Shown piece by piece: positions 11,201 to 21,445 of a DNA stretch of 64,000 bases. The first letter of the stretch is position 1; every line of letters begins with the position of its first letter. The notes below the pieces were generated by a model, which saw nothing but the letters and a program-made list of their open reading frames with translations, had not been told where the DNA came from and did not search any database. Origin of the DNA: Sarcocystis neurona (lineage: Eukaryota; Apicomplexa; Conoidasida; Eucoccidiorida; Sarcocystidae). Location of the stretch: the NCBI GenBank assembly GCA_000727475.1, contig KL647321.1:434001-498000 (forward strand), in the 5' to 3' direction. The position numbers were made by a program, and so were the translations under genes.

Positions 11201-12295
11201 CTGCGGCACACGCTCCTGCTGCTTTACGTCGCGTTGCTCTTGCTGCAGAAACGCAGCAGCCGAGACGGACCCAGCTGGAGCAGTGATCAGCCTGTCCTGT
11301 CCACGCTGAGCAACCGCAGCGGCAGCAGCACGCTCTGTCTCTGCAGCAGCAGGTGCATACGCAGCGGGTGCGAGAGCAGCAGCGTCACGTGAAGCAGCAT
11401 CTGTAGCAGCATCACGAAGAGGAAGAGAAGGAAGGGGTGGAGGAGCAGCAGTCTCAGGAGCACTGGGGCCGCTGTAGGACGACGGGGGGCCAGGAGCAGC
11501 AGACGCGTCTTTTTGATGAACAGCTGCAGATGCCAACAAGGACGCGTAGTGATACACCTGAACCAAGCTGCTGCCTTCCCTGCTGCTGCTTCTCCTGTTC
11601 TCTTCCCTCTCGTCCTGCTCACTGCTCTTGCTGCTGCGTTCGCTGCTGCTGTTGTTGCTGCTGTTACGCCCAACGCACGCCCCGCCCACCGACGCCTGCA
11701 CGTCCTTGCTCATGCTGCTGCCTCTCTTCAAGTTGCTGCTAACGCAGGTCGCGCTCGTGGAAGGAGCGTGCGCTACTGCGTTGCAGTTCGTGCTGCTGCT
11801 GCAGCTTCTCTGCAAGATGCTGCTATTCTCCTTCCCCACCACCTGCAGACAAGTGCTGCTGCCTGCTTCTGGCTCTGTGCTGGCTCGTGCTGCTGCTTCA
11901 CTGCTGCTGCTCGGGTGCGCCCACGCAGTCTCTAGCAGCTGGTGCGCCTCCCTGTCCTCGCCAGCAACGCCCTCACGCATCTGTAACTCCTGTCTGCTGC
12001 GGCTGCTGAGGCAGACTTTCCCCTCGCCTCTGCTGCTGCTGGGTATGCCGTCGCTCCCGCGGCTGCTGTTTCGGCTGCTCCGTGCGCTCCCCCTCAGCCT
12101 GCTGTGTCCTAAAAAGAGCAACGCAGCAACAGCAGCAGCATCTGCACTCCTGAAGTTACTGCAGCAGCAGCAGCTGCAGTACTCTGGTAGATACGGGTGC
12201 AGCAGCAGCACTCGAGCGGTTCCTGCTGGAGCAGCGGCCCTTGGCCATGAACTGCACCAGCAGCAGTTACGACGCCGGCGCCAACACTGCGCCAC
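5232..12295 (-). CDS. ECT: Ethanolamine-phosphate cytidylyltransferase (whole gene model)
   Basis: The enzyme joins CTP and phosphoethanolamine to give CDP-ethanolamine, the regulated step of the Kennedy pathway to phosphatidylethanolamine. Family members have two cytidylyltransferase folds in tandem, and both are visible here. Domain 1 lies wholly in exon 1 (about 10795-10360) with YVDGVFDLLHSGHF carrying the HxGH signature and KRTEGISSSTIIRRLL as the RTEGIS motif. Domain 2 is split over four exons: YVDGSFDVFH, then VGHLRILEKA, then FPVLNVHERALNVL, then VVDEVIIGAPWEIP and a degenerate REIESSSTWTTRELLKRI. Joining 12295-9193, 7825-7760, 6525-6448 and 5737-5302 keeps the frame at every junction. 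The joined product has a Ser/Arg-rich insert of roughly 350 residues between the domains. The true start is unsettled: the open frame begins at a GTG, and an ATG at 11023 lies just before domain 1. Confidence 0.92.
5302..5737 (-). CDS. ECT: ECT exon 4 (end of domain 2)
   Basis: The exon starts after acceptor GCTGCGTTTTCAG (ending 5738) and encodes AMRVVDEVIIGAPWEIP, QFKINVVVRGTRID, an Ala-rich insert, then DPYLVPKRLGIYREIE and TTRELLKRIF. The insert falls where animal enzymes have only a few residues. It can end at the strong donor CAG/GTACGT (5302/5301), or read on 70 bases to a TGA at 5232. In the family the fold is complete by this point, so either end gives an intact enzyme. Confidence 0.85.
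6448..6525 (-). CDS. ECT: ECT exon 3 (NVHER block)
   Basis: This 78-base exon lies between acceptor CTTCTGCTGCAG (ending 6526) and donor CTTG/GTGAGT (6448/6447). It encodes (H)DDHTVARAKGEGFP and then VLNVHERALNVL. The latter corresponds to the conserved PIMNLHERTLSVL stretch of animal ECT. Both junction phases fit the neighbouring exons. Confidence 0.9.
6530..7000 (-). repeat. CTG-repeat tract in ECT intron upstream of exon 3
   Basis: About 0.45 kb that reads CAG/GCAGCA on plus, hence CTG/TGC in the transcript. It ends exactly at the CTGCAG acceptor of exon 3. The remaining part of this intron, 7.0-7.75 kb, is TA/GTATA microsatellite plus the exon 2 relic. Confidence 0.7.
7404..7512 (-). pseudogene. 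Degenerate tandem copy of ECT exon 2
   Basis: Inside intron 2 of ECT, 7423-7467 repeats the 3' part of exon 2 (7752-7796) with about six differences in 45 bases, including the donor (CACG/GTCAGT). It still reads LGDYLLVGIHGQFF. Similarity continues weakly into the following intron. The 5' half with HVGHLR is replaced by TA microsatellite. The only upstream AG would enter in phase 0, which does not match the phase-1 donor of exon 1, so it cannot substitute for exon 2. It is best read as a partial exon duplication that has decayed. Confidence 0.75.
7760..7825 (-). CDS. ECT: ECT exon 2 (HxGH of domain 2)
   Basis: This 66-base exon follows acceptor TGCTGCTGCAG at 7826 and ends at donor CATG/GTCAGT (7760/7759). 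Joined to exon 1 in phase 1 it completes the second HxGH signature as H-V-G-H and continues LRILEKAKQLGDYLIVGIH, matching the IAGLH/VGIHxD block of the family. The acceptor sits at the end of about 0.4 kb of CTG repeats read on the sense strand. Confidence 0.9.
7828..9192 (-). other. ECT intron 1 (repeat-rich)
   Basis: This is the intron between the donor at 9192 and the acceptor at 7826. 7.83-8.23 kb is CTG-type repeat on the sense strand, 8.49-8.85 kb is TA/GTATA microsatellite, and 9.06-9.19 kb is purine-rich on plus (pyrimidine-rich in the transcript). At 8971-9012 the 21-base motif GTGGGAGTGTGTTACCAGCA occurs twice in direct tandem. No second gene is apparent inside it. Confidence 0.65.
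9193..12295 (-). CDS. ECT: ECT exon 1 (domain 1, insert, start of domain 2)
   Basis: A 3.1-kb open frame ending at donor CCACG/GTAATT (9193/9192). The first 500 codons are Ser/Gln/Ala-rich and lack homology signals. The first catalytic fold follows, from VERVYVDGVFDLL to about RLLEATARL, and includes LLGDRLVVGVNSD and GCKWVDEVVVGTPY. After it comes a Ser/Arg/Gly-rich insert that may act as a flexible linker. The block MSTERLLQFIG then leads into GDTVVYVDGSFDVFH. Upstream of domain 1 an ATG at 11023 (MDSDLKQGD) would give a protein closer to normal family length, since animal enzymes begin only about 20 residues before the fold. The part from 12295 to 11023 may be coding, untranslated or from a different first exon. 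Confidence 0.85.
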
Positions 12296-13374
12296 TACAG
12301 CGCGTCACAACCCAGCACGCCGGTCACTCGAGGAGAAGCGGCAGCAGCTGCTGCTGCGACAGACGGAGCTCTTAGCAGTCCGACGAATAGCAGCAACACC
12401 AGCAGCAACACAAGATACGCACACACGGGAGCACCACCAGCAGCAACGGGAGAAAACTTCGTCACGTTGCAACAGCAGAGAGCATCGGCACTACATTTGC
12501 TTTGTGTTTGAAGGCAGCAGCAACAGCAGCCAAGGAATAAACTTCTCACTAGGAGCAGCTAGAAAACAGCGCCTCCACGGGCCCCTGCTGGCGGCAGCAC
12601 CAGCGGCAGATCTCCTGCGACGCCGCCGCGTCGCACCAACGTGTTTTCACTTCCAAGTATAAATCCTCCTCTTCCGCTGTCTCCCTACGGGCCACACGAA
12701 ACCTACAAATCCTTCTATTAAACGCAGACAAGCGTGATGCTGCTGTTGCTGCTTCCTAAGGGAAACGAAGCAATGCAGCCGGACAGCAGGCGAGGGACTG
12801 TGCCTTTCGTACGTCGTCCATCGCACTGCTGTGCGGCCCTTCCACCTGCTCGTTGCTACCTGCCCTCCTCTGCCGCAGACACACGTACACCGCTCTTGCT
12901 GCCGCTGCTTCTCGCGCCCCTGCTGCTGGCTCTGCTTTTGCTGCTGTCTTTGTCTGTGTTGCTGTTGCCGGGATACCGCTGCTGCTGACGCTGCTTCTCC
13001 TACTCCTGCTGTTGCTCCCACAACTGCTCCTCCTCCTCGTCCGGTTCTCCTGCTGCTGCTATCTCTGCCCTGCTGTTGCTATTTCTCCTGCTACTGTTGC
13101 TACATCTGCTGCTTCTATTTCTGCTGATGCTGCTGCTATTTCTGCTGCTGCTGCTTCTGCTACAGTCGCCATTCTTCCTTGTGTTTTGCTGCTAGCTCTG
13201 CTGCTACTGCTGCGGAGCACTGCCATAAAACATCGCCACCACGGAGACACCCTGCTGCTCTCGTTCGCTGAATCCTTGCAGCTGCTGATGCTGACGCTGC
13301 TGCTCCTGGTGCTCTCGTTACTGCTTCTCTTGGCCCGTGTGGCTTCTTCCGTGTAGCTACTGCTGCTGTTTTTG
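12296..13374. other. Spacer between two minus-strand genes
   Basis: Mixed CAG/CTG repeats without a convincing gene. Minus frames at 12647-13021 and 12549-12731 are short and low in complexity. The bases just above 12295 end in TGTAG, which could be an acceptor for an upstream first exon of ECT. 12.88-13.35 kb is a dense CTG tract on plus and may be the 3' untranslated region of the 13.4-18.0 kb gene. Confidence 0.4.
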
Positions 13375-16300
13375 CTACCGCTGTGGCTGTGACTGGTGCA
13401 CACTGCCGCGGCACAGCGTCTTACCCAAGGCCGCGGAGATATTTCTTCGAGTCGCGTGAGCTGCAGCTCCAGATGTCTCGTCCCTCACAGCAGCGCCGGC
13501 GACGACCACAGGAAACGCTTCCTCTCTGTGATTCCCCCCAGTTGTTGCTGCTGCTGTTGCTGCGGCTGACGCAACTGCAGCGGGGGCTGTTGTTGTGTGG
13601 GGTGCTGTTGCTGCTGCTGCAACGCCTGTAGACGACCGTTCTCTACGACCTGACGGAGCAGCAGCAACACCAGCCTCAGGCGCAGTGCCAGCAGAAGAAC
13701 GTATCCGCGTAGCGTCTGCATGTAGAATAGAAGAGGGAGGTGCTCCTGCAGGTGGCCACGTGGTAGTCACTGCCGTGGCGTCCGAGGCAGACGCAGCAAC
13801 TCCTGCAGCAGAAACAGCAACAGGGGAACCGGAAGCGGCTCCAAGAGCAGCAGCACGGCAACCAAAATCAGCAGCAGGAGCGGCAGCGCCAGCAAGAACA
13901 GCAGCAGGGGACGCTGCAGGAGCACCAGGGGGCGCAGCACCACCAGGAACAGCAGGGGAAGCGGCACCAGGAGGAGCAGCAGGAGAAGCAGCAGCAGCAG
14001 CAGGGGAAGCGCATGAGCAGGCTTCTGGAGGCGAAAACGAGGAAAGAACGCGACGAGTCGTGGAAGCGAGGGATGCCTGCCGCAGCGCAGGGGCAGTCGC
14101 TGCAGCAGCTGCTCGTCCTGCTGCACACAAGCCTTCGAGCGTGCGTCGACCAGCAGGAGATTTTCCCTTTTCATCAGCTGCTGCCGCCTCATCGTCCAAA
14201 AGGCGGGCCGCGCTGCTGCGGCGGCTGCTCGCGCTGTCGCTCCTGCCGCTCGTGCTGCCCTTCGGCACGCGCTTGCTGCACCCTTGCTGCAGCAGTTGAG
14301 GCGGCGCAGGGCAACCAGAAGACGATGCGGCAGCAGAAAAAAGGGCGGGCATTTTTGGCAGCAGCTGCTGCAGCGGGGACTTGCGACGAGACGCTTCTGC
14401 TTCTCCTCCTCTGCAGACGTTCTTCTCCCACTTCCTGCTGCTGTGGCGCTCTCCGCCTTCGCCGCTGTCCTCAGCTGCTGCTTCCTGAGAAGCCCAAAGC
14501 CTCTCCTGCTCTTGATGGTGGAGCTGCGTCCTCTCTTCTCTGTCTTGCGCCTGCCAGTCCTCCACCTCGTCCTCCTGTTGAAGTGGGACAGGCGTCCCGT
14601 GCTGCTGCACCTGGTCGTCGGAAATCTGCTGCAGTTCCTGCTGCTCCCTGAGAGATCTTTTCGTATCATGCCTTACACCCCACACCTCTGCTTCCACTCC
14701 TGCCACTTCCGACGCATGCGCTGCTGTTGCCGCTGCTTCCCTTCCTCCTGTAGCTGCCGCTCCTCCTGCAGCTGCTGCTCCTCCTGCAGCTGCCGCTCCT
14801 CCTGCAGCTACTGCTTCTGTTGCAGCTACTGCTTCTGCTGCAGGTGCCGCCCTGAGTGCTGCTGCCGTTGTCGCACCTGCATTTGCTGCCGCTGGAGCGC
14901 AGCGCCGGCAGACCGAGGCGCGCATCTCGCTGCTGCTCCTCTCCACGGCAAGTACTTCTTCTGCAGCAGCTTCTTGTTCCCCTGTCGCTGCAACTGCAGC
15001 AGCAAACAGGGAACTGTGCTTTTCCCTGCGTCCCTTTTCAGCGTCTGCTTTCTCTGCAACACGCCCGGTCGCAGTCCCACGCCACTCCACGCTTTCTGCG
15101 CAAGCTCGCCCTGTTCCTGGTGCAGCTTGCTCTGCATCAGACGTTGCCCCTACTACTTCATGTCCTCTTCCCTCATCGAGTCCTGCTGTTCCGGCTGCAG
15201 CACCTCTGCTCTCCACCACTGCTGCTCGTTCGGCACCCCGCTCAACTGCTGCCGTTTTCGCTTCCGTAGCTGCTACTCCTTCGTTCCCTGCCGGTGCTGC
15301 ATGCGTTGGGGCGGAGACAGCAGGGAAGCGCGCCTCCTTCCCGGGTTCCTGTGACGAAGTGGATTCTCTCTCATTACCTGCCGCTTCTCTACTTGTCGCA
15401 TGCACTGCTGCTTCACCACCGCCATCTGCTGCTGCTGCTGCGTCTGCTGCTCCTGCTGCATCTGCTGCTGTTGCTATCTCTGGTGCTGCTGCTGCATCTG
15501 CCGTCGCGGGCGGCTGCGGGTGCGTTGCCGAGCCGCGCGAAGGCAGTTTGTTGGGTCTCAGGCAGCACGGCCGCTCCTGCTGCTGCTGGACCGGGTGCTG
15601 CTGCTGCTGCATTGCTTCCTGCTGCTGCAACGGTACTAAGGAAGAACAGCAGTCCACTGAGGAGTCGGACTCACCTGCGAAGTCACGTTGCAGCTGCTGC
15701 AGGCGGAAATGCTCCTGCTGAGAGGCGTGAGGCGGCTGCTGCTGCTGCTCTTCCTCCTGCTGCTGCGAGGAACGCCGTTGCTGTTGCTGCTCGTGGGGGA
15801 GACGCCAGTGGTTTTGCTGCTGGTGACCCGGATGCTGCTGTTGCTGCTGCTTGTGTCGCTGCTGCTGCTGCTGCTGTTGTTGTCGCTCGTGCTGTTGCTG
15901 GCGGCGCGGCAGCAGGTCGGTGCTGCGCGGGAGAATCGTTTGCGCAGGCGTCGGCAACTGCAGTAAATGTGACCGCAGCGCAGAAAACTCCGCATTGGCT
16001 TCTGCTGTTGCCTGCCGATCCTTCCACAAACAACAGCAGCAGCAGCCGACAAACGCTTCGACGTCGGCGCTTCTCACGTCCTCTGCTGCTGCGGTTACTG
16101 CTGTGGCCTCCACTTCTCTCTCTGCAACGCTGCTGCTGCTGCTTCTCCTATTTGTGTCCCTGCCAGTGCAGCACACGCTGCTTCTTCCCGCATTACTGCT
16201 CCTGCTGCCGCTGTTAACGAAGAGCAGGCCCTTGCTGCTGTTCCCCTTTCTGGCGCTGTCCTCGTCGTCGCAGTCCTTCTTCCTGCTGCTGCCACTGCGG

Positions 16301-18015
16301 CTGCTGCTGCTGCAGGCGTGGCGCGCGGTGCCACCGCTTACGCGTGCACACAAGCCCGCGCGGGGACCGCAGCGGTGCTGCTCACTGGAGTGGAAAACAG
16401 GCGTTCCCCCACTTCTATGAGCGGCAGCAGCTGCACCAGCACCAGCAGCCACACCAGCAGCAGCAGCTGCACCAGCACCAGCAGCCACACCAGCAGCAGC
16501 AGCTGCACCAGCAGCAGCAGTTGCATCAACAGCGTCTCCACGGGACACAGCAGCGGAAGCCGCAGTGGCATCCCGAGGACCACGCGCAGGCTCGGCAGTT
16601 TGTGCGGGGTGGCAGTTGCTGGCGAAAGGGAAGGAAACAGAGGACGGGAGCGACAACGCAGAAGAAGAGGAACGGGAGGGGGTGGCAGCTTTGCCAGGCT
16701 TATGCAAAGCAACAGCTGAGGGACTTCTTTTCGGCTTCCGTTTTTGTGGGGAGCAGCACAAACGCCAGTGGCGAAGGCGGGCAGAGAGCAACTCATCGCA
16801 AGAAATTTTCAAGTAGAGAAGAATAATCTTGTGCAAATACGATGAAGGAAGGAGAGATGGAGAGGCAGCCCCATCTGCTGCTGCTGCTGCGAGACGCGAA
16901 GAAAAGGGTGCAGAAGATGTGCGGCAGCTCCCATTCCCTCCAGCAGCAGCAGCAGCTCCAGGGCCTGCTGCTGAGATCTCCGCAGCTGCAACTCCTGGAG
17001 GCGGAGAGAAGGCGCAGGACGACGAGGCGGAGCGGTCCGCTGCTTCGTTCATTGCAGAAAAATACGCGGAGGACGAAGCAACACCGTCGCATGCGCCAGC
17101 AGGTGATGCAGCAGCAGCGTTCTTGGCAGTCCGCGGGGAAAGACTAGCAGCAGCATTCGTCGGCAGGTAAGGAAGACGTACAGAGCGCTGCTCGGGGTGC
17201 TGCTGCTGCTTCTGCTTACGACGCTGCGGCTGCCCTTGTCGACACTTCGGCTGCAGACCACGGGAGTTGTCTTCTCGCTCCAGAGAATTTCCTTCCTGCA
17301 GAGGCCCCTCCTGCTGCTGCAGCAGAGGCTGCTCCTGGTGGTGCTGCCAAGTCGCCTTGACTCCGCAGCAGGCTGGGTAGGCAGGCGTGCTTACAGGGAT
17401 GCGGTCACATGTGTGGGCCACCAGTGTACCGCATGAAGCAGAGTCCATTCCTTCTCCCTCCCTGCTGCTATTGCTCTCGTCTCGGTAGGACGAACGAAGA
17501 CTGCTGCTGCGGCTTCGACTTTTGCAGAGTGACTGGGTGCTGCTGCTGCTGCGACTACCTTCGGGGCGCAAGGACAGAAGAGCCGGGAACCCTCTGCTGC
17601 TGCTCTGGCTATCACTACTGCTGCTGCTAGTGCGCCTGCTGCTGCGTGACGTACTGCCGCTGCTGTCCACTCGCCTCCCCCTGTCCTCGCAGCAGGAGCT
17701 CGCGCCTCTGCTAGTACTGCTGCCGGTGCTGCTTCTGCCGTTGACGCCGTCGCTGCACCTGCGTGTGTGAGCGTTATTGCTACTGCTTCTGCTGTTGAGG
17801 CTAAACGTGCTCTGCCTCCTGCTGTTGCAGCTCTCGTCCATCATGTTGCTGGGACTGCTGCCTGCGGTGGCTCTTCTGGGGCTCTGCGTTCTGTCGCCTT
17901 CTTTGTGGCTGCTGCTTTTGCTCTGGTTGCGACCGCGGTGCTGCGGCTGGTGCTGCCGTGTCGCAACCTCCTCGCAGCCCTCCAGGCCGTTACCGCCTCG
18001 CCGTGAAGGCCTCAT
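13375..18015 (-). CDS. Very large low-complexity protein, unknown function
   Basis: A single open frame of 1546 codons runs from ATG 18015 to the stop at 13375. I recognise no family. Composition changes along it: a Ser/Arg/Gln-rich start, a Gly/Ala/Val repeat near 16.42-16.52 kb, a Gln/His-rich segment near 15.80-15.90 kb, charged and Gln-rich text near 14.4-14.6 kb, and an Ala/Pro-rich tail. The short segment LHKIILLYLKISCDELLSA (about 16.8 kb) is the most ordered-looking part. Repeat DNA reduces stop codons, but competing frames here reach only about 360 codons, which favours real coding. A CTTCTGCAG just above the ATG could be an acceptor, so the start may lie in an upstream exon. No signal peptide or membrane segment is evident. 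Confidence 0.6.
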   Translation of the reverse strand: MRPSRRGGNGLEGCEEVATRQHQPQHRGRNQSKSSSHKEGDRTQSPRRATAGSSPSNMMDESCNSRRQSTFSLNSRSSSNNAHTRRCSDGVNGRSSTGSSTSRGASSCCEDRGRRVDSSGSTSRSSRRTSSSSSDSQSSSRGFPALLSLRPEGSRSSSSTQSLCKSRSRSSSLRSSYRDESNSSREGEGMDSASCGTLVAHTCDRIPVSTPAYPACCGVKATWQHHQEQPLLQQQEGPLQEGNSLEREDNSRGLQPKCRQGQPQRRKQKQQQHPEQRSVRLPYLPTNAAASLSPRTAKNAAAASPAGACDGVASSSAYFSAMNEAADRSASSSCAFSPPPGVAAAEISAAGPGAAAAAGGNGSCRTSSAPFSSRLAAAAADGAASPSLLPSSYLHKIILLYLKISCDELLSARLRHWRLCCSPQKRKPKRSPSAVALHKPGKAATPSRSSSSALSLPSSVSFPFASNCHPAQTAEPARGPRDATAASAAVSRGDAVDATAAAGAAAAAGVAAGAGAAAAAGVAAGAGAAAAAHRSGGTPVFHSSEQHRCGPRAGLCARVSGGTARHACSSSSRSGSSRKKDCDDEDSARKGNSSKGLLFVNSGSRSSNAGRSSVCCTGRDTNRRSSSSSVAEREVEATAVTAAAEDVRSADVEAFVGCCCCCLWKDRQATAEANAEFSALRSHLLQLPTPAQTILPRSTDLLPRRQQQHERQQQQQQQQRHKQQQQQHPGHQQQNHWRLPHEQQQQRRSSQQQEEEQQQQPPHASQQEHFRLQQLQRDFAGESDSSVDCCSSLVPLQQQEAMQQQQHPVQQQQERPCCLRPNKLPSRGSATHPQPPATADAAAAPEIATAADAAGAADAAAAADGGGEAAVHATSREAAGNERESTSSQEPGKEARFPAVSAPTHAAPAGNEGVAATEAKTAAVERGAERAAVVESRGAAAGTAGLDEGRGHEVVGATSDAEQAAPGTGRACAESVEWRGTATGRVAEKADAEKGRREKHSSLFAAAVAATGEQEAAAEEVLAVERSSSEMRASVCRRCAPAAANAGATTAAALRAAPAAEAVAATEAVAAGGAAAAGGAAAAGGAAATGGREAAATAAHASEVAGVEAEVWGVRHDTKRSLREQQELQQISDDQVQQHGTPVPLQQEDEVEDWQAQDREERTQLHHQEQERLWASQEAAAEDSGEGGERHSSRKWEKNVCRGGEAEASRRKSPLQQLLPKMPALFSAAASSSGCPAPPQLLQQGCSKRVPKGSTSGRSDSASSRRSSAARLLDDEAAAADEKGKSPAGRRTLEGLCAAGRAAAAATAPALRQASLASTTRRVLSSFSPPEACSCASPAAAAASPAAPPGAASPAVPGGAAPPGAPAASPAAVLAGAAAPAADFGCRAAALGAASGSPVAVSAAGVAASASDATAVTTTWPPAGAPPSSILHADATRIRSSAGTAPEAGVAAAPSGRRERSSTGVAAAATAPHTTTAPAAVASAAATAAATTGGNHREEAFPVVVAGAAVRDETSGAAAHATRRNISAALGKTLCRGSVHQSQPQR
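16423..16520. repeat. 36-bp minisatellite
   Basis: A unit containing AGCAGCTGCACCAGCACCAG followed by a CAGCCACACC segment is repeated almost perfectly about 2.7 times. In the minus-strand frame it encodes repeating Gly-Val-Ala-Ala-Gly-Ala-Gly blocks, so it changes protein length without breaking the frame. Confidence 0.8.
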
Positions 18016-18690
18016 GGAGAACTGCAGAAGCAGCAACACAGAAGGTGGATACTACAAGGATTCGACGACAGAAGACACGGCAGGCGTGTAGAAGGAGGGA
18101 AAGATCAAAGTATCTGCTTCAGCGGGGAGGTGCGGGATCCAGTAGCAAACCCGGCAGACGGGAGGAAGAGGCCCAAGACACACAGGGGGAGAAGCTTGAC
18201 TGCGGAATGGTGCCGAAAGACACGAAGAACTACTGAAGAATGGTCCACCAGGAGACAAAGGGAGAGGGGGGTGACAAACATAAAGGTGAAACACTGAGGT
18301 GGGTAGACGCTTTTTCGTGGGCACGAACGACAGATACATAGGACCGAGGGAAGCCGTACGCGAGCACGCCAAACGGGAAAGACGCCGCCTAATTTGCTGC
18401 GGAAAACTACGGGAACAACAGGACTAACAGATGCTTCCATGAACGCGGTGAAGGTTGCGGGAAACACCGTGGGGGACAAGAGGGAAGCAATGCACGCCAC
18501 GAAGGTATCTTTGCTAACTTAAATGAAACCGTGAATGCAGGAGAGACGGTGGGCAAAGGGGGAGAAAAACCGCGCACGAGAGCGATAACGTGGCTATCGC
18601 TGACCGTTCTCGTTTACTGAACTTTCCTTCTGCGTACGGAAATCATCGTTTTACAGTTTGTTTGACTGTCTGGATCACGCTGCTGGGCTC

Positions 18691-19050
18691 TCACTCCATT
18701 CTTCTTTTTGAAACCATCCGTCTGTTCATTACTCCTTTATTTTTTCTATTCGTAGTCATGCCTGTCTGCTTGCACGAAACGGCAGTGACACTATGCCCCC
18801 GTACACGCGCGAGACCACCGGACGCCTCCACGAGACACGAGAGGCTTACACGCTGGTGAAGCTTCGGAGGCGGCCAATGGAACACATCTTTAATGAAGAA
18901 AGGGGAGAGATACGACGTGGCACGATAACGCGCATGCAAAGAATACAAATTGCCACTTCGCGTGTAGTCGGACTTTAGGCGGACGCTCATTTCCACCTGG
19001 AAACATTGAAATTTGAAAAATACGGCAACCTGCAAACCACGACGGTCCAC
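18691..19050 (-). CDS. Small ORF, unassigned
   Basis: A 119-codon minus-strand frame that begins MDRRGLQVAVFFKF and contains VEMSVRLKSDYTRSG and a Lys/Arg-rich end. It has balanced composition, unlike the repeat translations elsewhere, but no recognised motif and no clear splice context. It could be a chance frame. Confidence 0.2.
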   Translation of the reverse strand: MDRRGLQVAVFFKFQCFQVEMSVRLKSDYTRSGNLYSLHARYRATSYLSPFFIKDVFHWPPPKLHQRVSLSCLVEASGGLARVRGHSVTAVSCKQTGMTTNRKNKGVMNRRMVSKRRME

Positions 19051-19404
19051 AAATATTGTGACGGAGGGCCAAGATCACGCTATTCACTGAACCACCCCTG
19101 GCGACAGACAATGACAAAATGCGTGCAAATATTTTTCCACAAAATCCGATAGAAATCTACGCAATTGTCTCCGTCGTACAGCTACGCAAATTCAGTGCAC
19201 CCGTTCACACGCGTCACACAACCGGCGACAGCTCCGACCGGCGAAGCACCAGCTTGAAGTAGCACACACGGCGTAGGCCAACAATGGGGAGCCAAGAGGG
19301 ACAGCTGCGACAGCACGAGCAGCACCAATGTCATCACCAGTCCCGCTGACGCAGCCAAGGCAAATGTAGCTGCACGAACAGCAGCGGGAAACAGTAACAA
19401 CAAC

Positions 19405-19746
19405 ATGTCAACACTGCGACAGAAACACCAGCGGCGGCAGGAAGAGTGCTGGCAGGGTAGCAACAGCAGCGTCCTCAACACCAATACCGCGGCAGTATCA
19501 GCAGCGACCGCAGCAGAACACCATCCACGGGTGTTTACTAGCGAAGAGAAGGAGAAACGTGAAATATATTTCAACCGGAAAAGTGAAGTATACTGGAGTG
19601 ATACGCGCAAAATGTTCTGTCGACTACTTTCAGGCCGAAAAAAAAAGTTGTGCTGTCGCGTCATACATGGTCTTGTTTTCGTGATGGGGGTTATATATTC
19701 AGGGTTTCGTTTGTACTTACACACACGAATGAACTCTTTACGTTGA
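19405..19746 (+). CDS. Small ORF with one possible membrane segment
   Basis: A 113-codon plus-strand frame from an ATG. The middle is charged (FTSEEKEKREIYF). The C-terminal part, VIHGLVFVMGVIYSGF, could span a membrane and ends with a basic tail. A minus-strand frame overlaps it over its whole length, and either or neither may be real. Confidence 0.22.
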   Translation: MSTLRQKHQRRQEECWQGSNSSVLNTNTAAVSAATAAEHHPRVFTSEEKEKREIYFNRKSEVYWSDTRKMFCRLLSGRKKKLCCRVIHGLVFVMGVIYSGFRLYLHTRMNSLR

Positions 19747-20267
19747 CGGTGCGACATTGTCCCTTTAATCGAGAACAAACAGAATCGCATTATATTTCAG
19801 CAGTTGCAGGGAGTGCTGTAGGACTAGGAGTTTTCAGTATTCGAGTAGGTGTCTGTCATGCGTATGAACGAACCGAAGCCGCCGCGAGGGCTGCAGGGCT
19901 AAGAATTTCAGTATACGTGTCAGTCTCTGCCATGTGTATGAACGGATCCGTACGCATGTCTACATAGATCTGTATTAGTCGTGTGTAGAGAGGTGGGCAG
20001 GTCTGCACTTGTAGTAACGCACGTGTACGTATCTATGTTTACAGCTGGCTAGCGGAGACTGGAAAAACATACACGTGAAACGCGCCAGTGCGGTTGAGAT
20101 GAACGAGAACAGAAGAAGACTGGTGTGTAGAGCATTATAGGTGGACGTTTAAACATTACAGTGGAGAACAAAGAACCGAGAGAGATGGCCATGTGTCAGT
20201 TTAGATACGCACGCAGAGCATGAGCAAAGGACGACGAACGCTACTAACTGATACTGAGACCGCACCT

Positions 20268-20350
20268 TGATAAAAAAGAGTAGCGCTGGTCGGTCACGGA
20301 GAGCCGAAGTAAAGAAGAGTAGGGCTGGTCGGTCAGGGAGAGTCGAAGTA
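20268..20350. repeat. 38-bp direct repeat, two copies
   Basis: Two adjacent copies of a unit around CTGGTCGGTCAGGGAGAG differ at a few bases (20272-20309 and 20310-20347). No function is apparent. Confidence 0.75.
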
Positions 20351-21445
20351 CAGAGGAATAGGGAGAAAAGGTGAGGAGGGATGAAACGTGAAGCACAGGA
20401 GGGCGCATATATCTTTTGGTATGCGACCCACAGGTCTGGGAAGAAGAGGGCAAGATAGACCCAAGAGCTTTGGGGGGAAGAAAGATTGAACACCGTTGTG
20501 GAAAATACAGATTGTACGAGGAGACGGCAGGAGAGGTGGCGTAGTGGAACAGATGAAGAACATTCAGGAAATCCGCGCTGAAAAAGGGTGCGGGAAAAAT
20601 AGGGAAGGAGACTCTTTGCTGGAAGGGGACTTAATCATACACGAGCTACTGGGGAAAGGAGAACAGGTTGCCGTATTAGGTGATTTGGAGGGAACCAAGG
20701 AAATCAGAAGAGCCGGACATATTGTTGGAAAGCGGAGGATGACACCAGGAGACGAGATTTGAAGAGTGTTGAAGGAACTCACTGAAAAGGGAGAGAAGCA
20801 TGAGGAAGATGATGTACATGACCGGGAGAAGCATTGAAAAGGGGGGCAGTACGGAAGGGACGGACGGACCTTGCCGGAGTGGAAAAGGGATCCTTGGACC
20901 GAAGACAACGGAATGACAGGTTGAAAAGAATTAAGAGCAAATGATATGCTTATACAACGTAGAAGAATAAGAACTGTGGAAGAAAAAAAGGAGAGCAGAC
21001 TGCTGAACTAAAGTGGAACAAAAGTGACAGCAGGACAACGCCATTAACACAAACCACGAGGACAAGAGGAAAAAGGAGCTACTACCGTAGTGAAGAGGAA
21101 CTAAAGACAAGAAGGCAAACGTGACACAGCATAGAGACATTACCACTGAAACAGAGCGCGGAGGCAAAGAGAAGAAGAAGGTCACCACGGACTCGAAGAG
21201 GAGAGAGAAGGAAGCCAACAACACTGTGTCAAGCGAGAAGCAGGAACTCGAGATGGAATCGTCTTGATAAAGTTGTGTGATGTCTACCTGTACACAATTG
21301 TTTCCTCGAGCTCGCTTCGACAGAAGGAGAGCCTTTAGCTACATAGTTTCAACAAACAGAGATAACTTCTGCGTGAGGTGTTCATGGAGAGCGTTCAGAT
21401 GCACGTGTCACTGATAGCGTAGTGGTTTCATTGTTGTTGTTGTGT

